From positions 1 to 48,276 of the forward strand of contig NW_027018273.1 of assembly GCF_032854445.1 (NCBI RefSeq): a DNA stretch of 48,276 nt. The letters run 5' to 3'. The notes beneath the pieces are model-generated. The model did no database searches and was not told where the DNA came from. It worked only from the letters and a program-made list of their open reading frames with translations. This stretch comes from Liolophura sinensis (lineage: Eukaryota; Mollusca; Polyplacophora; Chitonida; Chitonidae). Every line of letters starts with the position of its first letter. Position 1 is the first letter of the stretch. The position numbers were made by a program, and so were the translations under genes. Below, one piece after another: positions 35,931 through 47,142 of this stretch.

Positions 35931-36781
35931 CGTGTAGAAAAACCACACCATTCGCACATAAAAAACACAAGGTACTAGATACAGTCTGCTGTAAAATGTA
36001 CAACTGAACACTGACCTACATCATTAAGGCGCCAAAAGATTCTAAATTTGGCCAGGCATCGGCAGCTGTTAAAAACTTGCAAATTTCCCTGGTTTCCATT
36101 TATTAAGAGCCGTTGCTGGGCACGTGACTATGACATCAATGATCATTCAATTGTCGCTACAGCCAAATGTATTGGTCGGAGAGCAACGCCGTTTGCACCA
36201 TTCGATTTCTCGTCAAAAAATACGTCGGATTAGCCTCTTACCAGCAGCACTGGAACAGGTTTTCCACGTTTGCATTTTTCCCTGGTCATGTTATTTATTG
36301 AAATCGGCTACACTGTACTACATCATTAAGGCTCCAAAAGATTCTAAATTTGGCCAGGCATCGGCAGCTGTTAAAAACTTGCAAATTTCCCTGGTTTCCA
36401 TTGAATAAGAGCCGTTGCTGGGCACGTGACTATGACATCAATGGTAATTCAATTGTCACTACAGCCAAAAGTATTGGTCGGAGAGCAACGCGGTTTGCAC
36501 CATTCGATTTCTCGTCACAAAATACGTCGGATTAGCCTCTTACCAGCAGCACTGGAACAGTTTTTCAACTTTTGCATTTCTGCCTGGTCTTTTTGTTAAT
36601 TGAAATCGGCTACACTGTACTATGTACCATCGCGACTGGTCATTACTATATTCAACTTTTGACTGTAAGTTAGGTGCCCGTTCGTACCCCAGAAGACGTC
36701 AAATCTTTGGGCTAAGCCCATTTAACTCATCCAGCAATTGTCTTACTTCTAAGTCCAAGACAATCTCAATGTCTTTATCTA
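35931..36781. repeat. Fused monomer pair with 247-bp deletion, copy 3
   Basis: Third copy of the 851-bp fusion, with the shared CTA at 36318-36320. It continues the 9091-bp-offset duplication without a break, so the duplicated block reaches at least from 34286 to 36781. Confidence 0.9.
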
Positions 36782-39700
36782 CGTGTAGAAAAACCACACC
36801 ATTTGTACATAAAAAACACAAAGTACTAGATACAGTCTGCTGTAAAAAGTACAATTGAACACTGACCCACATCAGTAAGGTGCCAAAAGATGCGGAATTG
36901 GGCCAGGCATCGGCAGCTGTTTAAAAAATTGCAAATTTCCCTGGTTTCCATGGAGTAAGAGCCGTTTCTAGGCACGTGATGTTGTCATCAATGATCATTC
37001 AATTGTCGCTACAGCCAAAAGTATTGGTCGGAGAGCAACGCGGTTTGCACCATTCGATTTCTCGTCAAAAAATACGTCGGATTAGCCTCTTACCAGCAGC
37101 ACTGGAACAGTTTTTCCACTTTTGCATTTTTGCCTGGTCTTTTTGTTAATTGAAATCGGCTACACTGTACTATGTACCATCGCGATTGGTCATTACTATA
37201 TTCAACTTTTGACTATAAGTTATGTGCCCTTTGGTAGCCCAGAAGACGTCAAATCTTTGGGCTAAGCCCATTTAACTCACCCAGCAATTGTCTTATTTCT
37301 AAGTCCAAGACAATCTCAATGTCTTTATCTACGTGTAGAAAAAACACACCATTTGTACATAAAAAACACAAAGTACTAGATACAGTGTGCTGTAAAAAGT
37401 ACAATTGAACACTGACCCACATCAATAAGGTGCCAAAAGATGCGGAATTGGGCCAGGCATCGGCAGCTGTTTAAAAAATTGCAATTTTCCCTGGTTTCCA
37501 TGGAGTAAGAACCGTTGTTAGGCACGTGATTTTGTCATCAATGATTATTCAATTGTCGCTACAGCCAAAAGCATTGGTCGGAGAGCAACGCGGTTTGCAC
37601 CATTCGATTTCTCGTCAAAAAATACGTCGGATTAGCCTCTTACCAGCAACACTGGAACAGTTTTTCCACTTTTGCATTTTTGCCTGGTCTTTTTGTTAAT
37701 TGAAATCGGCTACACTGTACTATGTACCATCGCGACTAGTCATTACTATATTCAACTTTTGACTATAAGTTATGTGCCCTTTGGTACCCCAGAAGACGTC
37801 AAATCTTTGGGCTCAGCCCATTTAACTCATCCAGCAATTGTCTTACTTCTAAGTCCAAGACAATCTCAATGTCTTTATCTACGTGTAGAAAAACCACACC
37901 ATTTGTACATAAAAAACACAAAGCACTAGACACAGTCTGCTGTAAAAAGTACAATTGAACACTGACCCACATAAATAAGCTGCCAAAAGATGCGGAATTG
38001 GGCCAGGCATCGGCAGCTGTTTAAAAAATTGCAAATTTACCTGGTTTCCATGGATTAAGAGCCGTTGTTAGGCACGTGATGTTGTCATCAATGATCATTC
38101 AATTGTCGCTACAGCCAAAAGTATTGGTCGGAGAGCAACGCGGTTTGCACCATTCGATTTCTCGTCACAAAATACGTCGGATTAGCCTCTTACCAGCAGC
38201 ACTGGAACAGTTTTTCCACTTTTGCATTTTTGCCTGGTCTTTTTGTTAATTGAATTCGGCTACACTGTACTATGTACCATCGCGACTAGTCATTACTATA
38301 TTCAAGTTTTGACTATAAGTTATGTGCCCGTTGGTACCCCAGAAGACGTCAAATCTTTGGGCTAAGCCCATTTAACTCACCCAGCAATTGTCTTACTTCT
38401 AAGTCCAAGACAATCTCAATGTCTTTATCTACGTGTAGAAAAACCACACCATTTGTACATAAAAAACACAAAGTACTAGATACAGTCTGCTGTAAAATGT
38501 AGAATTGAACACTGACCCACATCAGTAAGGTGCCAAAAGATGCGGAATTGGGCCAGGCATCGGCAGCTGTTTAAAAAATTGCAAGTTTCCCTGGTTTCCA
38601 TGGAGTAAGAGCCGTTTCTAGGCACGTGATGTTGTCATCAATGATCATTCAATTGTCGCTACAGCCAAAAGTATTGGTCGGAGAGCAACGCGGTTTGCAC
38701 CATTCTATTTCTCGTCACAAAATACGTCGGATTAGCCTCTTACCACCAGCACTGGAACAGTTTTTCCACTTTTGCACTTTTGCCTGGTCTTTTTGTTAAT
38801 TGAAATCGGCTACACTGTACTATGTACCATCGCGACTGGTCATTACTATATTCAACTTTTGACTATAAGTTATGTGCCTTTTGGTACCCCAGAAGACGTC
38901 AAATCTTTGGGCTAAGCCCATTTAACTCATCCAGCAATTGTCTTACTTCTAAGTCCAAGACAATCTCAATGTCTTTATCTACGTGTAGAAAAACCAGACC
39001 ATTCGTACATAAAAAACACAAAGCACTAGATACAGTCTGCTGTAAAAAGTACAATTGAACACTGATCCACATCAATAAGGTGCCAAAAGATGCGCAATTG
39101 GGCCAGGCATCGGCAGCTGTTTAAAAAATTGCAAATTTCCCTGGTTTCCATGGAGTAAGAGCCGTTTCTAGGTAAGTGATGTTGTCATCAATGATCATTC
39201 AATTGTCGCTACAGCCAAAATTATTGGGCGGAGAGCAACGCGGTTTGCACCATTCGATTTCTCGTCAAAAAATACGTCGGATTAGCCTCTTACCAGCCGC
39301 ACTGGAACAGTTTTTCCACTTTTGCATTTTTGCCTGGTCTTTTTGTTAATTGAAATCGGCTACACTGTACTATGTTCCATCGCGACTGGTCATTACTATA
39401 TTCAACTTTTGACTATAAGTTATGTGCCCTTTGGTAGCCCAGAAGACGTCAAATCTTTGGGCTCAGCCCATTTAACTCACCCAGCAATTGTCTTATTTCT
39501 AAGTCCAAGACAATCTTAATGTCTTTATCTACGTGTAGAAAAACCACACCATTTGTACATAAAAAACAAAAAGCACTAGACACAGTCTGCTGTAAAAAGT
39601 ACAATTGAACACTGACCCACATCAATAAGTTGCCAAAAGATGCGGAATTGGGCCAGGCATCGGCAGCTGTTTAAAAAATTGCAAATTTCCCTGGTTTCCA

Positions 39701-40632
39701 TGGAGTAAGAGCCGTTGTTAGGCACGTGATGTTTTCATCAATGATCATTCAATTGTCGCTACAGCCAAAAGCATTGGTCGGAGAGCAACGCGGTTTGCAC
39801 CATTGGATTTCTCGTCACAAAATACGTCGGATTAGCCTCTTACCAGCAGCACTGGAACAGTTTTTCCACTTTTGCATTTTTGCCTGGTCTTTTTGTTAAT
39901 TGAATTCGGCTACACTGTACTATGTACCATCGCGACTAGTCATTACTATATTTAACTTTTGACTATAAGTTATGTGCCCTTCGGTAGCCCAGAAGACGTC
40001 AAATCTTTGGGCTAAGCCCATTTAACTCACCCAGCAATTGTCTTACTTCTAAGTCCAAGACAATCTCAATGTCTTTATCTACGTGTAGAAAAACCACACA
40101 ATTTCTACATAAAAAACACAAAGTACTAAATACAGTCTGCTGTAAAAAGTACAATTGAACACTGACCCACATCATTAAGGTGCCAAAAGATGCGCAATTG
40201 GGCCAGGCATCGGCAGCTGTTTAAAAAATTGCTAATTTCCCTGGTTTCCATGGAGTAAGAGCCGTTTCTAGGCAAGTGATGTTGTCATCAATGATCATTC
40301 AATTGTCGCTACAGCCAAAAGCATTGGTCGGAGAGCAACGCGGTTTGCACCATTCGATTTCTCGTCAAAAAATACGTCGGATTAGCCTCTAACCAGCAGC
40401 ACTGGAACCAGTTTTTCCACTTTTGCATTTTTGCCTGGTCTTTTTGTTAATTGAAATCGGGCTACACTGTACTATGTACCATCGCGACTGGTCATTACTA
40501 TATTCAACTTTTGACTATAAGTTATGTGCCCTTTGGTACCCCAGAAGACGTCAAATCTTTGGCTAAGCCCATTTAACTCACCCAGCAGTTGTCTTATTTC
40601 TAGGTCGAAGACAATCTCAATGTCTATATCTA
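36782..40632. repeat. Seven B monomers
   Basis: Monomers at 36782, 37332, 37882, 38432, 38982, 39532 and 40082. The first two follow the copy at 21896-22995 (offset 14886), including CGCGATTGGTC near 37182 and CAGCAACACTGG near 37647. The monomer at 37882 recurs at 43842 with AATTTACCTGG and GGATTAAGAGCC. 38982-40081 follows 32636-33735 (offset 6346), sharing a rare AAAATTATTG form near 39217 and 32872. Confidence 0.88.
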
Positions 40633-43600
40633 CGTGTTGAAAAACCACACATTTGTACATAAAAAACACAAAGTACTAGATAACAGTGTGCTGTAAAAAG
40701 TACAATTGAACACTGACCCACATCAATAAGGTGCCAAAAGATGCAGAATTGGGCCAGGCATCGGCAGCTGTTTAAAAAATTGCAAATTTCCCTAGTTTCC
40801 ATAGAGTAAGAATCGTTGTTAGGCACGTGATTTTGTCATCAATGATCATTCAATTGTCGCTACAGCCAAAGTATTGGTCGGAGAGCAACGCGGTTTGCAC
40901 CATTCGATTTCTCGTCACAAAATACGTCGGATTAGCCTCTTACCACCAGCAATGGAACAGTTTTTCCACTTTTGCATTTTTGCCTGGTCTTTTTGTTAAT
41001 TGAAATCGGCTACACTGTACTATCTACCATCGCGACTTGTCATTACTATATTCAACTTTTGACTATAAGTTATGTGCCCTTTGGTAGCCCAGAAGACGTC
41101 AAATCTTTGGGCTAAGCCCATTTAACTCACCCAGCAATTGTCTTACTTCTAAGTTCAAGACAATCTCAATTGTCTTTATCTACGTGTAGAAAAACCACAC
41201 CATTTGTACATCAAAAACACAAAGTACTAGATACAGTGTGCTGTAAAAAGTACAATTGAACACTGACCCACATCAATAAGGTGCCAAAAGATGCGGAATT
41301 GGGTCAGGCATCGGCAGCTGTTTAAAAAATTGCAAATTTTCTTGGTTTCCATGGAGTAAGAGCCGTTTCTAGGCAAGTGATGTTGTCATCAATGATCATT
41401 CAATTGTCGATTTCTCGTTACAAAATACGTCGGATTAGCCTCTTACCAGCAGCACTGGAACAGTTTTTCCACTTTTGCATTTTTGCCTGGTCTTTTTGTT
41501 AATTGAAATCGGCTACACTGTACTATGTACCATCGCGACTGGTCATTACTATATTCAACTTTTGACTATAAGTTATGTGCCCTTTGGTACCCCAGAAGAC
41601 GTCAAATCTTTGGGCTAAGCCCATTTAACTCATCCAGCAATTGTCTTACTTCTAAGTCCAAGACAATCTCAATGTCTTTATCTACGTGTAGAAAAACCAC
41701 ACCATTTGTACATAAAAAAACACAAAGTACTAGATACAGTCTGCTGTAAAAAGTACAATTGAACACTGACCCACATCAATAAGGTGCCAAAAGATGCGGA
41801 ATTGGGCCAGGGCATCGGCAGCTGTTTAAAAAATTGCAAATTTCCCTGGTTTCCATGCAGTAAAGAGCCGTTTCTAGGTAAGTGATGTTGTCATCAATGA
41901 TCATTTCAATTGTTGCTACAGCCAAAAGTATTGGTCGGAGAGCAACGCGGTTTGCACATTCGATTTCTCGTCAAAAAATACGTCGGATTAGCTCCTTACC
42001 AGCAGCACTGGAACAGTTTTTCCACTTTTGCATTTTTGCCTGGTCTTTTTGTTAATTGAAATCGGCTACACTGTACTATGTACCATCGCGACTGGTCATT
42101 ACTATATTCAACTTTTGACTATAAGTTATGTGCCCTTTGGTAGCCCAGAAGACGTCAAATCTTTGGGCTAAGCCCATTTAACTCACCCAGCAATTTGTCT
42201 TACTTCTAAGTCCAAGACAATCTCAATGTCTTTATCTACGTGTAGAAAAACCACACAATTTGTACATAAAAAACACAAAGTACTAGATACAGTGTGCTGT
42301 AAAAAGTACAATTGAACACTGACCCACATCAATAAGGTGTCAAAAGATGCGGAATTGGGCCAGGCATCGGCAGCTGTTTAAAAAATTGCAAATTTCCCTG
42401 GTTTCCATGGAATATAAGCCGTTGCTAGGCACGTAATTTAGTCATCAATGATCATTCAATTGTCGCTACAGCCAAAAGTATTGGTCGGAGAGAAACGCGG
42501 TTTGCACCATTCGATTTCTCGTCACAAAATACGTCGGATTAGCCTCTTACCAGCAGCACTGGAACAGTTTTTCCACTTTTGCATTTTTGCCTGGTCTTTT
42601 TGTTAATTGAAATCGGCTACACTGTACTATGTACCATCGCGACTGGTCATTACTATATTCAACTTTTGACTATAAGTTATGTGCCGTTTGGTAGCCCAGA
42701 AGACGTCAAATCTTTGGGCTAAGCCCATTTAACTCACCCAGGAATTGTCTTATTTCTAGGTCAAAGACAATCTCAATGTCTATGTCTACGTGTTGAAAAA
42801 CCACACCATTTGTACATAAAAAACACAAAGTACTAGATACAGTGTGCTGTAAAAAGTACAATTGAACACTGACCCACATCAATAAGGTGTCAAAAGATGC
42901 GGAATTGGGCCAGGCATCGGCAGCTGTTTAAAAAATTGCAAATTTCCCTGGTTTCCATGGAGTAAGAACCTTTGTTAAGCACGTGATTTTGTCATCAATT
43001 ATCATTCAATTGTCGCTACAGCCAAAAGTATTGGTCGGAGAGCAACGCGGTTTGCACCATTCGATTTCTCGTCACAAAATACGTCGGATTAGCCTCTTAA
43101 CAGCAGCACTGGAACAGTTTTTCCACTTTTGCATTTTTGCCTGGTCTTTTTGTTAATTGAAATCGGCTACATTGTACTATCTACCATCGCGACTGGTCAT
43201 TACTATATTCAACTTTTGACTATAAGTTATGTGCCCTTTGGTAGCCCAGAAGACGTCAAATCTTTGGGCTAAGCCCATTTAACTCACCCAGCAATTGTCT
43301 TACTTCTAAGTCCAAGACAATCTCAATGTCTTTATCTACGTGTAGAAAAACCACACCATTTGTACATAAAAAACACAAAGTACTAGATACAGTGTGCTGT
43401 AAAAAGTACAATTGAACACTGACCCACATCAATAAGGTGCCAAAAGATGCGGAATTGGGTCAGGCATCGGCAGCTGTTTAAAAAATTGCAAATTTCCCTG
43501 GTTTCCATGGAGTAAGAGCCGTTTCTAGGCAAGTGATGTTGTCATCAATGATCATTCAATTGTCGATTTCTCGTTACAAAATACGTCGGATTAGACTCTT

Positions 43601-43841
43601 ACCAGCAGCACTGGAACAGTTTTTTTCACTTTTGCATTTTTGCCTGGTCTTTTTGTTAATTGAAATCGGCTACACTGTACTATGTACCATCGCGACTGGT
43701 CATTACTATATTCAACTTTTGACTATAAGTTATGTGCCCTTTGGTACCCCAGAAGACGTCAAATCTTTGGGCTAAGCCCATTTAACTCATCCAGCAATTG
43801 TCTTACTTCTAAGTCCAAGACAATCTCAATGTCTTTATCTA
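40633..43841. repeat. B monomers with 48-bp deletion pair
   Basis: Monomers at 40633, 41183, 41685, 42239, 42789 and 43339. 40633-41684 recurs at 42789-43841 (offset 2156). In both, one monomer lacks 48 bp: CAATTGTCG passes directly to ATTTCTCGTTAC, with TCG (41407-41409 and 43563-43565) common to both ends of the loss. Single-base insertions and losses are dense from 40400 to 42200 and may be base-calling errors. Confidence 0.88.
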
Positions 43842-46800
43842 CGTGTAGAAAAACCACACCATTTGTACATAAAAAACACAAAGCACTAGACACAGTCTGC
43901 TGTAAAAAGTACAATTGAACACTGACCCACATCAATAAGGTGCCAAAAGATGCGGAATTGGGCCAGGCATCGGCAGCTGTTTAAAAAATTGCAAATTTAC
44001 CTGGTTTCCATGGATTAAGAGCCGTTGTTAGGCACGTGATGTTGTCATCAATGATCATTCAATTGTCGCTACAGCCAAAAGTATTGGTCGGAGAGCAACG
44101 CGGTTTGCACCATTCGATTTCTCGTCACAAAATACGTCGGATTAGCCTCTTACCAGCAGCACTGGAACAGTTTTTCCACTTTTGCATTTTTGCCTGGTCT
44201 TTTTGTTAATTGAAATCGGCTACACAGTACTATGTACCATCGCGACTGGTCATTACTATATTCAACTTTTGACTATAAGTTATGTGCCCTTTGGTAGCCC
44301 AGAAGACGTCAAATCTTTGGGCTAAGCCCATTTAACTCACCCAGCAATTGTCTTATTTCTAGGTCGAAGACAATCTCAATGTCTATATCTACGTGTAGAA
44401 AAACCACACCATTTGTACATAAAAAACACAAAGTACTAGATACAGTGTGCTGTAAAAAGTACAATTGAACACTGACCCACATCAATAAGGTGCCAAAAGA
44501 TGCGGAATTGGGCCAGGCATCGGCAGCTGTTTGAAAAATTGCTAATTTCCCTGGTTTCCATGGAGTAAGAACCGTTGTTAGGCACGTGATTTTGTCATCA
44601 ATGATCATTCAATTGTCGCTACAGCCAAAAGTATTGGTCGGAGAGCAACGCGGTTTGCACCATTCGATTTCTCGTCACAAAATACGTCGGATTAGCCTCT
44701 TACCAGCAGCACTGGAACAGTTTTTCCACTTTTGCATTTTTGCCTGCTCTTTTTGTTAATTGAAATCGGCTACACTGTACTATGTATCATCGCGACTAGT
44801 CATTACTATATTCAACTTTTGACTATAAGTTATGTGCCCTTTGGTACCCCAGAAGACGTCAAATCTTTGGGCTAAGCCCATTTAACTCATCCAGCAATTG
44901 TCTTACTTCTAAGTCCAAGACAATCTCAATGTCTTTATCTACGTGTAGAAAAACCACACCATTTGTACATAAAAAACACAAAGTACTAGATACAGTCTGC
45001 TGTAAAAAGTATAATTGAACACTGACCCACATCAGTAAGGTGCCAAAAGATGCGCAATTGGGCCAGGCATCGGCAGCTGTTTAAAAAATTGCAAATTTCC
45101 CTGGTTTCCATGGAGTAAGAGCCGTTTCTAGGCAAGTCATGTTGTCATCAATGATCATTCAATTGTCGCTACAGCCAAAAGCATTGGTCGGAGAGCAACG
45201 CGGTTTGCACCATTCGATTTCTCGTCACAAAATACGTCGGATTAGCCTCTTACCAGCAGCACTGGAACAGTTTTTCCACTTTTGCATTTTTGCCTGGTCT
45301 TTTTGTTAATTGAAATCGGCTACACTGTACTATGTACCATCGCGACTGGTCATTACTATATTCAACTTTTGACTATAAGTTATGTGCCCTTTGGTAGCCC
45401 AGAAGACGTCAAATCTTTGGGCTAAGCCCATTTAACTCACCCAGCAATTGTCTTATTTCTAGGTCCAAGACAATCTCAATGTCTATATCTACGTGTAGAA
45501 AAACCACACCATTTGTACATAAAAAACACAAAGTACTAGATACAGTGTGCTGTAAAAAGTACAATTGAACACTGACCCACATCAATAAGGTGCCAAAAGA
45601 TGCGGAATTGGGCCAGGCATCGGCAGCTGTTTAAAAAATTGCAAATTTCCCTGTTTTCCATGGAGTAAGAACCGTTGTTAGGCACGTGATTTTGTCATCA
45701 ATGATCATTCAATTGTCGCTACAGCCAAAAGCATTGGTCGGAGAGCAACGCGGTTTGCACCATTCGATTTCTCGTCACAAAATACGTCGGATTAGCCTCT
45801 TACCAGCAGCACTGGAACAGTTTTTCCACTTTTGCATTTTTGCCTGGTCTTTTTGTTAATTGAAATCGGCTACACTGTACTATCTACCATCGCGACTGGT
45901 CATTACTATATTCAACTTTTGACTATAAGTTATGTGCCCTTTGGTACCCCAGAAGACGTCAAATCTTTGGGCTAAGCCCATTTAACTCATCCAGCAATTG
46001 TCTTACTTCTAAGTCCAAGACAATCTCAATGTCTTTATCTACGTGTAGAAAAACCACACCATTTGTACATAAAAAACACAAAGTACTAGATACAGTCTGC
46101 TGTAAAAAGTATAATTGAACACTGACCCACATCAGTAAGGTGCCAAAAGATGCGCAATTGGGCCAGGCATCGGCAGCTGTTTAAAAAATTGCAAATTTCC
46201 CTGGTTTCCATGGAGTAAGAGCCGTTTCTAGGCAAGTCATGTTGTCATCAATGATCATTCAATTGTCGCTACAGCCAAAAGCATTGGTCGGAGAGCAACG
46301 CGGTTTGCACCATTCGATTTCTCGTCACAAAATACGTCGGATTAGCCTCTTACCAGCAGCACTGGAACAGTTTTTCCACTTTTGCATTTTTGCCTGGTCT
46401 TTTTGTTAATTGAAATCGGCTACACTGTACTATCTACCATCGCGACTGGTCATTACTATATTCAACTTTTGACTATAAGTTATGTGCCCTTTGGTAGCCC
46501 AGAAGACGTCAAATCTTTGGGCTAAGCCCATTTAACTCACCCAGCAATTGTCTTACTTCTAAGTCCAAGACATTCTCAATGTCTTTATCTACGTGTAGAA
46601 AAACCACACCATTTGTACATAAAAAACACAAAGTACTAGATACAGTCTGCTGTAAAAAGTATAATTGAACACTGACCCCACATCAGTAAGGTGCCAAAAG
46701 ATGCGCAATTGGGCCAGGCATCGGCAGCTGTTTAAAAAATTGCAAATTTCCCTGGTTTCCATGGAGTAAGAGCCGTTTCTAGGCAAGTGATGTTGTCATC

Positions 46801-47142
46801 AATGATCATTCAATTGTCGCTACAGCCAAAAGTATTGGTCGGAGAGCAACGCGGTTTGCACCATTCGATTTCTCGTCACAAAATACGTCGGATTAGCCTC
46901 TTACCAGCAGCACTGGAACAGTTTTTCCACTTTTGCATTTTTGCCTGGTCTTTTTGTTAATTGAAATCGGCTACACTGTACTATGTACCATCGCGACTGG
47001 TCATTACTATATTCAACTTTTGACTATAAGTTATGTGCCCTTTGGTAGCCCAAAAGACGTCAAATCTTTGGGCTAAGCCCATTTAACTCACCCAGCAATT
47101 GTCTTACTTCTAAGTCCAAGACAATCTCAATGTCTTTATCTA
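43842..47142. repeat. B monomers including a tandem dimer
   Basis: Monomers at 43842, 44392, 44942, 45492, 46042 and 46592. The dimer 44392-45491 recurs immediately as 45492-46591. The first member has TTATTTCTAGGTC and GTCTATATCTACG (44350 and 45448); the second has AAGTATAATTGAAC and GGCAAGTCATG (45007 and 46105). The monomer at 46592 repeats most marks of the second member. Confidence 0.9.

Noticed and set aside
13433-43918. Recurrent plus-strand open frames of 60-95 codons crossing monomer junctions
   Set aside because: Shadow frames of the satellite. They overlap frames on the other strand, shift with single-base indels between monomers and match no protein family I know.
44942-45491. 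CENP-B box in the monomer
   Set aside because: The TTCG within ACCATTCGATTTCTCG was checked against the pattern NTTCGNNNNANNCGGGN; the central A and the CGGG are absent. No reverse match was seen.
44942-45491. tRNA-like internal promoter (box B resemblance at CATTCGATTTC)
   Set aside because: Only part of the box B consensus is met, no convincing box A lies at the right distance upstream, and no cloverleaf could be drawn.
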